A DNA stretch of 15,210 nt. It comes from Megamonas sp. UBA1792. GTDB lineage: Bacteria; Bacillota_C; Negativicutes; Selenomonadales; Selenomonadaceae. The notes under the pieces were generated by a model. That model saw nothing but the letters and a program-made list of their open reading frames with translations, made no database searches and was not told where the DNA came from. The position numbers and the translations under genes were made by a program. This document shows, in pieces, positions 6,337 to 14,055 of this stretch (positions are counted from its first letter, which is position 1; the number at the start of each line of letters is the position of its first letter). The DNA is taken from contig DCFY01000149.1 of the NCBI GenBank assembly GCA_002315155.1, positions 1 through 15,210 of the forward strand. Reading direction: 5' to 3'.

Positions 6337-6359
6337 AAAAAAATAGAGGGGGTTTTTTT

Positions 6360-6761
6360 ATGGATAAAGCAGCAGAAAAGAAAGATGCAAACAATTCTCT
6401 GGGATCGATTCGTATTGCGGATGAAGTCGTTAGTATTATTGCAGGCCTGGCAGCTACAGAGGTTGATGGTATTGCAGGCATGAGCGGCGGTCTTGTTGGT
6501 GGTATCGCAGAACTGCTAGGCAAGAAGAACTTTGCAAAGGGTGTTAAAGTTGAAGTCGGAGAACGCGAAGCCGCTGTAGATCTCTATATTATTGTGAAAT
6601 ATGGTGTGCGGATTCCGGATGTAGCACTTGCTGTGCAGGAAAACGTAAAGAAGGCCATTGAAACAATGACAGGACTTAGAGTTGTAGAAGTGAATATTCA
6701 TGTACAAGGTGTCGGATTTCCTGATGAAGTAAAGAAGGAAGAAGAAGTCCGGGTTCGTTGA
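6360..6761 (+). CDS. Asp23/Gls24 family envelope stress response protein
   Basis: This 133-residue Asp23/Gls24 protein (formerly DUF322) has GSIRIADEVVSIIAGLAATE (15-34), the Gly-rich GMSGGLVGGIAELLG (40-54), KVEVGEREAAVDLYIIVKYG (63-82) and a C-terminal VNIHVQGVGF (111-120). Family members such as S. aureus Asp23 and B. subtilis YqhY are abundant soluble proteins, anchored at the membrane by AmaP and linked to cell-wall or acetyl-CoA carboxylase homeostasis. In B. subtilis yqhY follows accB-accC. No acc gene is here, but amaP follows after 19 nt, favouring the Asp23 stress-complex role. The N-terminal 12 residues are a charged, low-complexity tail. The ribosome binding site GAGGGGG (6346-6352) is strong, at 7 nt. 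It is first in its operon, behind a promoter overlapped by an inverted repeat. Confidence 0.93.
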   Translation: MDKAAEKKDANNSLGSIRIADEVVSIIAGLAATEVDGIAGMSGGLVGGIAELLGKKNFAKGVKVEVGEREAAVDLYIIVKYGVRIPDVALAVQENVKKAIETMTGLRVVEVNIHVQGVGFPDEVKKEEEVRVR

Positions 6762-6780
6762 TACGGGAAGAGGAATGCAT

Positions 6781-7362
6781 ATGGGAATCATAAACAGGCT
6801 TTTGTTGTTTCTCTATACCATCAGCTTTGCCTTACTGTCTCTTGGGCTCATTGTGGTCTGTTTGCAGATCGTTCCAGCGCAATATATTTGGAATGATTTT
6901 TTGTATTTGAGCGGACGTTGGGAAACAGGAGCAGTGGCTTTCGTTGTATTCTTATGGAGCATCCATTTACTTAGTATGAGTTTTGTATCGGTAAAGAAGG
7001 TCAGCTATGACAAAGAAGCGATTCTTGTCCATGGAAGCATGGGAGATGTCAGAGTATCGATAGCTGCTATTAGAAATATGGTAGATAAGGTAACTCGCAG
7101 GGTATCTGGTGTGCGTGATGTAAAGGTACAGGTGACAGCAGAACGATCAAAGACAAAGGAAGATTTACCGGAAGAAGCTTCTGTACGGATTAAAATCCGT
7201 ATTGTTATCGGGCAGGAAAGCAATGTATCAAAGATATCGGATGCAATTCAGGATACAGTGCAGTCGCATTTGCAGGAATTTATCGGCCTGAAGAATTTTT
7301 CGGTGAATATCAGTGTAGCGGATATATCCAATGCAGCAATTGAAAAACAGCGTGTTGTCTGA
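6781..7362 (+). CDS. amaP: Alkaline shock response membrane anchor protein AmaP
   Basis: This protein of about 193 residues has two N-terminal transmembrane segments (about 6-29 and 47-69) separated by a short loop. A cytosolic C-terminal part (75-185) resembles the Asp23 fold itself, including IRNMVDKVTRRVSGVRDVKV (97-116), VRIKIRIVIG (135-144) and NFSVNISVADIS (172-183). AmaP tethers Asp23 to the membrane in S. aureus, and the adjacent asp23 gene fits that partnership. Two in-frame ATG codons exist. I take 6781, because AGAGGA (6769-6774) lies 6 nt before it but directly abuts ATG 6775. It is 19 nt after asp23 and 18 nt before the DUF2273 gene, and is presumably cotranscribed with both. Confidence 0.9.
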   Translation: MGIINRLLLFLYTISFALLSLGLIVVCLQIVPAQYIWNDFLYLSGRWETGAVAFVVFLWSIHLLSMSFVSVKKVSYDKEAILVHGSMGDVRVSIAAIRNMVDKVTRRVSGVRDVKVQVTAERSKTKEDLPEEASVRIKIRIVIGQESNVSKISDAIQDTVQSHLQEFIGLKNFSVNISVADISNAAIEKQRVV

Positions 7363-7380
7363 AGGCAGTGAGGTGGCAAA

Positions 7381-7617
7381 ATGAAAGAAGACTTTAAGCA
7401 ACTGGTTGAAGAGGTCTGGCAGGAACATCGGGGAAAGTTTGTCGGCACGACACTGGGAATTGTTTTGGGAATTGCAGTATTGTTGTTTGGATTTTGGAAG
7501 ACAATCTTTATATTGTTTTGCGGCCTCATTGGCTTGTTTGTCGGTATGAAAGTCGATAGTGGCGAAGATTTTTGGCAGAATTTGCAAAGATTTCTTCCAC
7601 CGATATTTCGACGTTAA
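7381..7617 (+). CDS. DUF2273 small membrane protein
   Basis: This 78-residue protein has an amphipathic charged N-terminus (1-20), two closely spaced hydrophobic segments (about 21-39 and 41-56) and an amphipathic basic C-terminus ending PPIFRR. Its size, the GTTLGIVLGIAVLLFGFWKT core (22-41) and its place directly after amaP match DUF2273, a family seen in Asp23/AmaP operons. No biochemical function is known to me. The context suggests a membrane component of the Asp23-AmaP assembly. The ribosome binding site GAGGTGG (7370-7376) is 4 nt from ATG. nusB begins 38 nt downstream without a visible terminator. Confidence 0.88.
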   Translation: MKEDFKQLVEEVWQEHRGKFVGTTLGIVLGIAVLLFGFWKTIFILFCGLIGLFVGMKVDSGEDFWQNLQRFLPPIFRR

Positions 7618-7655
7618 CCAGGAAATAAAGATTTAGTGGATAAAGGAAGGTTTTT

Positions 7656-8075
7656 ATGAGTCGGAGACAATCTCGTGAAGTAGCATTACAGGCACTTTTT
7701 CAACTGGATTTAAATCAGTCAGTTGCAAGTAGTGATGAAGAAAATCAGATAAAGGCTGTAGATGCGGCAGCTGGTGAAATCGGCTCGTTTGCAGCACATG
7801 ACAAGAACTATGCGAAGGCCCTTGTTAAGGGAACAAGATTGCATTTGACAGAAATTGATGCAATTATTACAAAAAGTTCACGTGAATGGAAGGTTGAACG
7901 CATGTCGGGTGTTGATCGTAATATTACACGTGTTGCTGTATTTGAAATGAAATTTAGCGAGGAAAAATTGACACCGAATATTGCAATAAATGAAGCAATT
8001 GAGCTGGCAAAAAAATTTGGTACAGATGATTCTGGTCGTTTTGTCAATGGAATTTTAGGTGCGATGGTCAAATAA
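7656..8075 (+). CDS. nusB: Transcription antitermination factor NusB
   Basis: This 139-residue all-helical RNA-binding protein pairs with S10 (NusE) on boxA RNA to prevent premature termination in rRNA operons. The family's arginine-rich start SRRQSREVALQALFQLDLN (2-20) is present. So are MSGVDRNITRVAVFEMKF (83-100) and the highly conserved NEAIELAKKFGTDDSGRFVN (113-132). Length is normal. The ribosome binding site AAAGGAAGG (7642-7650) is 5 nt before ATG. It is last in the asp23-amaP-DUF2273-nusB group and is followed 14 nt later by a terminator. In B. subtilis nusB is followed by folD, which is absent here. Confidence 0.96.
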   Translation: MSRRQSREVALQALFQLDLNQSVASSDEENQIKAVDAAAGEIGSFAAHDKNYAKALVKGTRLHLTEIDAIITKSSREWKVERMSGVDRNITRVAVFEMKFSEEKLTPNIAINEAIELAKKFGTDDSGRFVNGILGAMVK

Positions 8076-8089
8076 TAATATCAGAATTT

Positions 8090-8114
8090 GCCAGGCTCAT
8101 GGCCTGGCTTTTTT
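8090..8114 (+). terminator. Rho-independent terminator between nusB and xseA
   Basis: GCCAGGC (8090-8096) pairs perfectly with GCCTGGC (8102-8108) around a 5-nt loop and is followed by six T (8109-8114). It lies 14 nt after the nusB stop and only 23 nt before the xseA start. No promoter fits between it and xseA, so partial read-through or a promoter inside nusB must supply the downstream genes. Confidence 0.88.
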
Positions 8115-8137
8115 CTTATTTTGTCAGGGGGTATACC

Positions 8138-9337
8138 GTGGCGGTTCATAGTATAAGTGAAATTACAAAATACATAAAAAAACTTATTGATAGCGATTCT
8201 ATTTTAACGAAGGTCATGATATGCGGGGAAATTTCAAATTTTAAACAGTATACCTCTGGTCATTGCTATTTTACTTTGAAAGATGCAGATGCAAGTCTTA
8301 AATGTGTTATGTTTCGCAGCCGTGCTCAACACCTTCGATTTGTACCAACGAATGGGCTAAAGGTTATTGCTTCAGGAACAGTATCGGTTTATGAACGTGA
8401 TGGATCGTATCAGTTTTATGCCGATACACTTGTACCGGAAGGGGCAGGTGAGCTAAGTCTTGCATTTGAGCAGCTTAAAGAAAAGTTTACAGAAGAAGGG
8501 CTTTTTTCAGAGGTGTACAAGAAAGATATACCATCTTTTCCTAAGATAATAGGAGTGGTTACATCACTGTCCGGAGCAGTACTTCATGATATCTATCGTG
8601 TAGCGAAGCGCCGTAATCCAGCGATTCGCATTGTACTTTATCCAGTACAGGTACAGGGGAAAGAATCGGCGGCACAGATTGCAAAAGGAATTGCGTTATT
8701 CAATAAAAGCTATCCTGTTGATGTGCTTATCGTTGGCCGAGGCGGCGGTTCAATGGAGGATTTGTGGTCGTTTAACGAAGAGATTGTTGTACGAGCTGTT
8801 TTTGCATCAAAAATCCCAGTTATATCAGCGGTTGGACATGAGACGGACTATACACTTGCTGACTTTGTAAGCGATGTACGAGCGGCTACACCATCGCAGG
8901 CAGCAGAGCTGGCTGTTCCAAATACGGCAGATTTATCACGTTATGTGTTGTCATTAAAAGCTCAACTGGACAGAGTGATGCGTAATGGTTTGCAGCAACG
9001 GCAAGGGCGGCTGGCTATGTGCCTGAAACGTGTGGCAATGTGTTCACCACAACGACTCTTATCAACAAAGCGCCAAAGAATTGATGGTTTGCAGTCACGA
9101 CTCGTACAGCTGGCTGAAGCCGTTTTGGCAAACAAAAAACAAAAAATGCAGATATCGTTTGAGAAACTGGCTTTGCTCAATCCTACAGAGGTATTACGAC
9201 GTGGCTATGGTATTGTGAAGAAAAATGAGAATATCCTGCGCAGTATAGAGACAGTAGAACATAATCAATCTGTCGAAGTTGTTCTTGTAGATGGTAGCTT
9301 TACAGCGATTGTTAGTGATGTTAGGAGGAATGTATAG
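8138..9337 (+). CDS. xseA: Exodeoxyribonuclease VII large subunit
   Basis: XseA is the catalytic subunit of exonuclease VII, a metal-independent single-strand-specific nuclease that trims DNA ends to short oligonucleotides. From GTG 8138 it has 399 residues. It contains an N-terminal OB-fold (about 5-100) with GEISNFKQYTSGHCYFTLKD (30-49), then the catalytic domain with GRGGGSMEDLWSFNEE (200-215) and SAVGHETDYTLADFVSDVRA (230-249), followed by TPSQAAE. A coiled-coil-prone region (about 265-350) precedes a short C-terminal segment with RRGYGIV. I chose GTG 8138 because AGGGGG (8126-8131) is 6 nt upstream. The longer ATG frame at 8099 would run through the terminator hairpin. The stop TAG shares one base with the GTG start of xseB. 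Confidence 0.95.
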   Translation: MAVHSISEITKYIKKLIDSDSILTKVMICGEISNFKQYTSGHCYFTLKDADASLKCVMFRSRAQHLRFVPTNGLKVIASGTVSVYERDGSYQFYADTLVPEGAGELSLAFEQLKEKFTEEGLFSEVYKKDIPSFPKIIGVVTSLSGAVLHDIYRVAKRRNPAIRIVLYPVQVQGKESAAQIAKGIALFNKSYPVDVLIVGRGGGSMEDLWSFNEEIVVRAVFASKIPVISAVGHETDYTLADFVSDVRAATPSQAAELAVPNTADLSRYVLSLKAQLDRVMRNGLQQRQGRLAMCLKRVAMCSPQRLLSTKRQRIDGLQSRLVQLAEAVLANKKQKMQISFEKLALLNPTEVLRRGYGIVKKNENILRSIETVEHNQSVEVVLVDGSFTAIVSDVRRNV

Positions 9338-9576
9338 TGGCACGAGCAAAGAAAAATACATTTGAAGAATCTTTGTGTCAGTTGGAAGAAATTGTTCAGA
9401 CAATGGAAAATGGTGATATAAGCTTGAATGAGCTTTTGAGTAAATATACACAGGGTGTGAAGCTTTCACAGAACTGTATGAATGCCCTAAATGAAGTGGA
9501 AAAAACTATGGACACGATGCTGAAGGAAACAGATGGTGAGATCCAGGAACTGGAACTTAAAATCGAGGGAGATTGA
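9337..9576 (+). CDS. xseB: Exodeoxyribonuclease VII small subunit
   Basis: XseB is a 79-residue helical-hairpin protein, several copies of which decorate each XseA. The family core TFEESLCQLEEIVQTMENGD (8-27) followed by SLNELLSKYTQGVKL (29-43) is clear. It starts with GTG at 9337 in the sequence TAGTG, overlapping the xseA stop by 1 nt. AGGAGG (9323-9328) lies 8 nt upstream. This overlap favours coupled translation of the two subunits. ispA follows after 3 nt. Confidence 0.95.
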   Translation: MARAKKNTFEESLCQLEEIVQTMENGDISLNELLSKYTQGVKLSQNCMNALNEVEKTMDTMLKETDGEIQELELKIEGD

Positions 9577-9579
9577 GAT

Positions 9580-10458
9580 ATGTTTAAGGAATATTGGAAA
9601 GAAAAGCGACAGCTTGTTGAAGCAGCAATGGAAAAAATATTCCCACGGGAAATAGCACAGGATAAAACGCTTTGTGACGCGATGAACTATAGTCTTATGG
9701 CAGGTGGTAAAAGGCTTCGTCCAGTACTTTTAATGGCAGCAGCAGATGCAGTCGGCGGCAGGGGAACGGATTATTTGTGCACGGCCTGTGCGATTGAAAT
9801 GATTCATACATATTCCCTTATTCATGATGATTTGCCAGCGATGGATAATGATGATTATCGGCGTGGAAAGCTCACAAACCATAAGGTATATGGTGAGGGT
9901 ATGGCAGTGTTGGCAGGTGATGCATTGCTGACAATGGCATTTGAGGTCATGCTGCGGCAACCTGCTTCGTCAGCAGAAGCTCGTTTGGCAGTAGTGCAGG
10001 AAATGAGTCAGGCAGCTGGACCGAATGGCATGGTAGGTGGTCAGGCAATTGATTTGGAATCCGAAAATAAGCATATTGATATGAAAAGATTGAAGCAAAT
10101 GCATATGGGAAAAACGGGTGCACTTTTCTGTGCAGCGATTCGTTCTGGAGCGATTCTTGCGGGGACAGATGAAGATCAATTGACCGCACTTACGCTTTAT
10201 GCAGAAAAATTTGGCATGGCATTCCAGATTACCGATGATATTCTTGATGTCACAGGATCGGAAGAGGTTATAGGAAAACCTGTAGGCAGTGATGAACGCA
10301 ATCACAAATCAACCTATGTTACACTGACTTCATTGGAAACGGCACAACAGCTTGCACGTCAGGCTGCTGATGATGCTGTTGCGGCACTTGACGGGTTTGA
10401 TGAGAAAGCCGATTTTTTGCGGGACATTGTGCGATATTTAATTGATCGTGATAAATAA
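9580..10458 (+). CDS. ispA: Geranyl/farnesyl diphosphate synthase (polyprenyl synthetase family)
   Basis: IspA condenses isopentenyl diphosphate with dimethylallyl and geranyl diphosphate to give farnesyl diphosphate, precursor of undecaprenyl carriers and quinone tails. At 292 residues it has the first aspartate-rich motif IHDDLPAMDNDDYRRG (81-96, Asp83, Asp84, Asp89) and the second motif FQITDDILDV (215-224, Asp219, Asp220, Asp223). The substrate-binding GGKRLRP (42-48) and GGQAIDLE (153-160) are also present. The two extra residues in the first motif and the HTYSLIHDD context are typical of short-chain bacterial IspA, so farnesyl diphosphate is the likely product. GAGGGAG (9565-9571) precedes ATG by 8 nt. 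dxs, which makes the first MEP-pathway intermediate, is immediately downstream, pairing entry and polymerisation steps of the same pathway. Confidence 0.95.
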   Translation: MFKEYWKEKRQLVEAAMEKIFPREIAQDKTLCDAMNYSLMAGGKRLRPVLLMAAADAVGGRGTDYLCTACAIEMIHTYSLIHDDLPAMDNDDYRRGKLTNHKVYGEGMAVLAGDALLTMAFEVMLRQPASSAEARLAVVQEMSQAAGPNGMVGGQAIDLESENKHIDMKRLKQMHMGKTGALFCAAIRSGAILAGTDEDQLTALTLYAEKFGMAFQITDDILDVTGSEEVIGKPVGSDERNHKSTYVTLTSLETAQQLARQAADDAVAALDGFDEKADFLRDIVRYLIDRDK

Positions 10459-10478
10459 AACTTGAAAGGTAAATGAAC

Positions 10479-12362
10479 ATGAACCAAATATTAGACAGCA
10501 TAGAAAATCCGGAGCGGCTTAGACAGCTGTCTGTGAGTGAACTAGAAAAGCTGGCTTTGGAGTTGCGTACTTTTATTATTGGTACTGTGGCAAAGACAGG
10601 TGGACATCTTGCACCAAGTCTTGGAACGGTTGAACTTACAATTGCGCTGCATACGGTTTTTCATTGTCCGGAAGATAAGCTTATTTGGGATGTCGGTCAT
10701 CAGGCTTACACGCATAAGATTCTTACGGGTAGGCGTAAACGATTTCATACATTACGTCAAAAAGGGGGAATTACAGGTTTCCCCAAGCGAGCAGAGTCTG
10801 TATATGATGCATTCGGTGTTGGACATTCAAGCACGTCAATATCAGCAGCGCTTGGTATGGCTGTTGCTCGTGATCTTGATGGGAGTCGGCGGAATATTGT
10901 TGCGATTATTGGTGATGGGGCACTTACAGGCGGCGAAGCCTTTGAGGCACTCAATCATGCTGGTGATCTGGGGAAAAATCTTATTGTAATTCTCAATGAC
11001 AATGAAATGTCAATCGATAAAAATGTCGGAGCGATGTCCGAATACTTGTCACGGATGCGTTTAGCACCCCAATATACAAGGGCTAAGAAGGATATCGAGG
11101 GGCTTTTGCGCCGTATTCCAGGAATTGGCGATACTGTAATGAAGACGGCGGGCTATATCAAAGACGGTGTAAGGTCAGTTATTGTTCCAGGCGGACTTTT
11201 TGAAGAAATGGGCTTCAATTATATTGGGCCGATTGATGGTCATAATATAACCTTGTTGCTTGAAGTGTTACAGCGGGCAAAGCGACTAACAGGACCTATT
11301 CTCATTCATGTTCTTACGAAAAAAGGCAAAGGTTATCTGCCGGCAGAACTGGAACCGGATAAGTTTCATGGTGTTGGTAAATTTGATGTGGCAACAGGAA
11401 AAACAACTACCAAGAAGGATGCACCGCCATCGTATACATCTGTATTTAGTCGGGCACTTATTGATTTGGCACAGACAAATACAGCAATAACGGCAATTAC
11501 GGCAGCAATGCCGGCTGGTACGGGTCTTAAGGAGTTTGGCAGGGTATATCCGCAACGATTTTTTGATGTTGGTATAGCAGAGCAGCATGCAGTAACGCTG
11601 GCAGCCGGGATGGCTGCGGTTGGGAAAAAGCCGGTTGTAGTACTTTATTCGACTTTTGCCCAGCGTGCATATGATCAGATGCTGCATGATGTCTGCCTGC
11701 AGAATTTGCCTGTTGTACTTTGTCTTGATCGAGCTGGGCTTGTTGGTGAAGATGGGCCGACGCATCATGGTGTATTTGATTATTCTTATCTGCGTCACAT
11801 TCCTAATCTTACAATTATGGCACCAAAGAATGAAAATGAGCTTCGTCAGATGCTGGGAATGGCAGTTGATTTTGATGGACCGATTGTGTTGCGCTATCCA
11901 CGTGGTTCTGGCCTTGGTGTAGAGATTATACCAGAGTTTCAGGATGTGCCAGTAGGTAAGGCCGAGGTCTTGAGCAAGGGCGGAAAAGTTGCATTTTTCG
12001 CTGTTGGTACAATGGTTTCTGTAGCGTCCAGAGTGGCTGCATGCCTTGAGCAGGATGGTATTGCGGCGACAGTTATCAATGCGCGCTTTATAAAGCCGCT
12101 TGATAAAGCAATATTGCGAGAGCTTGCGGAAACGATGGACATCATTGTGACAATGGAAGAAAATGTATTGGCTGGTGGTTTTGGCTCAGCGGTGTTGGAG
12201 TTTTTGAACGATGCCGGGCTTAGAAAACCAAAGGTGCTTCGTATCGGCTTGCCAGATGCATTCATTGAGCAGGGAACAAAAGCAGAGCTTTTGGAACTAT
12301 GTGGTCTTACGGTCGATGCTGTTTTGGAAAAGGTAAAAAAGTTTATGAATAAGGATAAATAA
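10479..12362 (+). CDS. dxs: 1-deoxy-D-xylulose-5-phosphate synthase
   Basis: Dxs condenses pyruvate and glyceraldehyde 3-phosphate, with thiamine diphosphate and Mg2+, to DXP, the first step of the MEP isoprenoid pathway and a precursor for thiamine and pyridoxal. From ATG 10479 it has 627 residues, normal for the family. Motifs in order include GGHLAPSLGTVELTIALH (about 41-58), the TPP-binding GDGALTGGEAFEALNHAGDL (about 145-164) with LNDNEMSID (about 172-180), and a transketolase-like domain with IAEQHAVTLAAGMA and DGPTHHG. A C-terminal domain with ENVLAGGFGSAVLEFL follows. Two in-frame ATGs exist. AAAGG (10465-10469) is 9 nt from 10479 but only 3 nt from 10473, so I prefer 10479. It lies 20 nt after ispA and 1 nt before tlyA. 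Confidence 0.95.
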   Translation: MNQILDSIENPERLRQLSVSELEKLALELRTFIIGTVAKTGGHLAPSLGTVELTIALHTVFHCPEDKLIWDVGHQAYTHKILTGRRKRFHTLRQKGGITGFPKRAESVYDAFGVGHSSTSISAALGMAVARDLDGSRRNIVAIIGDGALTGGEAFEALNHAGDLGKNLIVILNDNEMSIDKNVGAMSEYLSRMRLAPQYTRAKKDIEGLLRRIPGIGDTVMKTAGYIKDGVRSVIVPGGLFEEMGFNYIGPIDGHNITLLLEVLQRAKRLTGPILIHVLTKKGKGYLPAELEPDKFHGVGKFDVATGKTTTKKDAPPSYTSVFSRALIDLAQTNTAITAITAAMPAGTGLKEFGRVYPQRFFDVGIAEQHAVTLAAGMAAVGKKPVVVLYSTFAQRAYDQMLHDVCLQNLPVVLCLDRAGLVGEDGPTHHGVFDYSYLRHIPNLTIMAPKNENELRQMLGMAVDFDGPIVLRYPRGSGLGVEIIPEFQDVPVGKAEVLSKGGKVAFFAVGTMVSVASRVAACLEQDGIAATVINARFIKPLDKAILRELAETMDIIVTMEENVLAGGFGSAVLEFLNDAGLRKPKVLRIGLPDAFIEQGTKAELLELCGLTVDAVLEKVKKFMNKDK

Positions 12363-12363
12363 T

Positions 12364-13179
12364 ATGGCAAAACAAAGATTAGATGTACTGCTCGTTGAAC
12401 GTAATCTTGTTGTGAGCAGAGAACGTGCAAAGACAACGATTATGGCGGGTCTTGTGCTTGTCGATAATCAGAAAATAGATAAAGTCGGAACACTTGTGAG
12501 GCCGGAGGCTGTAATACGAGTCCTTGGTGATAGTATTCCATACGTAAGTCGCGGCGGTCTTAAACTCGCTAAAGCCATTGAAGAATTTGGAGTATCTTTA
12601 GAAGGAAAGATAGTCGCTGATATTGGTGCATCAACAGGTGGCTTCACGGACTGTTCTTTGCAGAATGGTGCAATAAAGGTTTTCGCAATTGATGTTGGTT
12701 ATGGTCAGCTGGCATGGTCGCTTCGCACAGATAAACGTGTTGTCAATATGGAACGGACGAACATTCGTAATGTTGTAACAGAGAACATTGGTGAAAAGCT
12801 GGATTTTGCTTCAATCGATGTGGCATTTATCTCGCTGGAAAAGGTATTGCCACATGCGAAGGCGTTATTAAAGGACAGTGGCGAAATTGTAGCACTTATC
12901 AAGCCACAGTTTGAAGCTGGCAGAGAAAAAGTTGGTAAAAAAGGTGTTATTCGTGATCCTAAAGTGCATATGGATGTCATTCGCAAGGTCGTCGACTTTA
13001 GCTGTAATCTTGGTTTTATGCCGCGAAACCTTACTTTTTCGCCAGTAAAAGGACCGGAAGGAAATATAGAATATCTTATTCGCCTTGATCTTGATAATAA
13101 AATCGACGGTGTCGTTACTGAAGATATGATTCTGCAGGTTGTAAAGGCAGCACATGAAAATCTTGATAAGAAAATATAA
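12364..13179 (+). CDS. tlyA: TlyA family rRNA 2'-O-ribose methyltransferase
   Basis: This 271-residue protein combines an S4 RNA-binding domain (about 4-60, LDVLLVERNLVVSRERAKTT at 6-25) and an FtsJ/RrmJ-like methyltransferase domain. SRGGLKL (62-68) precedes the SAM motif ADIGASTGGFTDCSLQNGA (85-103). DVAFISLEK (152-160), ALIKPQFEAG (177-186) and EGNIEYL (232-238) supply Asp152, Lys180 and Glu236 of the expected K-D-K-E catalytic tetrad. Characterised TlyA proteins methylate cytidines of 16S and 23S rRNA, and their loss gives capreomycin resistance in mycobacteria. Some members were annotated as hemolysins, and nothing here supports that. AAGGA (12351-12355) inside the dxs end lies 8 nt before ATG. 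The position after dxs is the same as yqxC in B. subtilis. Confidence 0.93.
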   Translation: MAKQRLDVLLVERNLVVSRERAKTTIMAGLVLVDNQKIDKVGTLVRPEAVIRVLGDSIPYVSRGGLKLAKAIEEFGVSLEGKIVADIGASTGGFTDCSLQNGAIKVFAIDVGYGQLAWSLRTDKRVVNMERTNIRNVVTENIGEKLDFASIDVAFISLEKVLPHAKALLKDSGEIVALIKPQFEAGREKVGKKGVIRDPKVHMDVIRKVVDFSCNLGFMPRNLTFSPVKGPEGNIEYLIRLDLDNKIDGVVTEDMILQVVKAAHENLDKKI

Positions 13180-13203
13180 TCTTAAAGATTTGGGGATAGA
13201 GAA

Positions 13204-14055
13204 ATGTTTAGAATTGCTGTTTTTCCAAATGTAGATAAAGAAAATTCAGGAATGGTTCTTAGACGTATTGTGAATTTTTATAAACATAAAGAGGTTGAGC
13301 TCATTATGCCAATGGATGAGGCACTCTTTTTTGGTTATGAGAAACTTGGTGCAGTCAATATTGATGAACAGCCTTTTGATATGGGTCTCAGCGTTGGCGG
13401 TGATGGCACACTTCTTGGTGTATGCCGTCGACTGAACAAGCAAAACATTCCGGTTTGTGGAATTAACATTGGAAGTTTTGGTTTTTTGGCTGATATTGAA
13501 TTGTCGGAGATTGAAAGTAAACTGGAGAAAATTTTGCATCATGTGTATCATATAGAAGAAAGGCTCATGCTTGCTGGATTCGTAAAAAGTGGTGAAGAAA
13601 CGCGTTTTTTAGGAAATGCAGTAAATGATGTTGTTGTTTCGAAGGGCGGTGTTGCTCGTATGCTGCATCTCGGACTCAGTATTGATGGGTGCAGGGTTGC
13701 AGACTATAAGGCGGATGGGCTTATTGTCTCAACGGCTACAGGATCAACGGCGTATTCACTTTCTGCTGGCGGACCACTTATTAATCCAAAGCTCAAGGTG
13801 CTTCTCGTGACACCGATTTGTCCACATACCTTTAATGTCCGTCCAATGATTATTGATGAAAATGAAGAGGTGCGCATCCATATTGCAGCTGTACATCAGG
13901 ATATTCTTGTGACCTTTGACGGGCAGGAAAGTTTTCGCTTATTACCGGGAGATGTGGTCATTGTTCGAAAGGCGGTTACTTCAGCGAAAATTGTAAAATT
14001 TGAGGATAAAAATTACTATCAGATACTTCGGACAAAATTATGGGGGAATGCATAG
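13204..14055 (+). CDS. nadK: NAD kinase
   Basis: NadK phosphorylates the adenosine 2'-hydroxyl of NAD to make NADP. This 283-residue protein has the family signature GGDGTLLGVCRRL (65-77, Asp67 catalytic). It also has GINIGSFGFLADI (86-98), GNAVNDVVVSKGG (137-149) with the Asn-Asp pair where most members have Asn-Glu, DGLIVSTATGSTAYSLSAGG (171-190) and TPICPHTFNVRP (203-214). Length and all core motifs are intact. The ribosome binding site GGGGAT (13192-13197) is 6 nt from ATG. It lies 24 nt after tlyA, and its TAG stop shares a base with the GTG start of the next gene. tlyA-nadK-argR-recN is a common order in Clostridia and Negativicutes, while B. subtilis lacks nadK at this place. Confidence 0.96.
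   Translation: MFRIAVFPNVDKENSGMVLRRIVNFYKHKEVELIMPMDEALFFGYEKLGAVNIDEQPFDMGLSVGGDGTLLGVCRRLNKQNIPVCGINIGSFGFLADIELSEIESKLEKILHHVYHIEERLMLAGFVKSGEETRFLGNAVNDVVVSKGGVARMLHLGLSIDGCRVADYKADGLIVSTATGSTAYSLSAGGPLINPKLKVLLVTPICPHTFNVRPMIIDENEEVRIHIAAVHQDILVTFDGQESFRLLPGDVVIVRKAVTSAKIVKFEDKNYYQILRTKLWGNA

Noticed and set aside
8099..8137. ATG extending xseA upstream by 13 residues
   Set aside because: The extension would be encoded by the terminator hairpin and its T-run. GTG 8138 has a good ribosome binding site and matches the family N-terminus.
12364..13179. tlyA as a hemolysin
   Set aside because: The S4 plus FtsJ-like domains and catalytic residues identify an rRNA methyltransferase. The hemolysin name in this family is historical.
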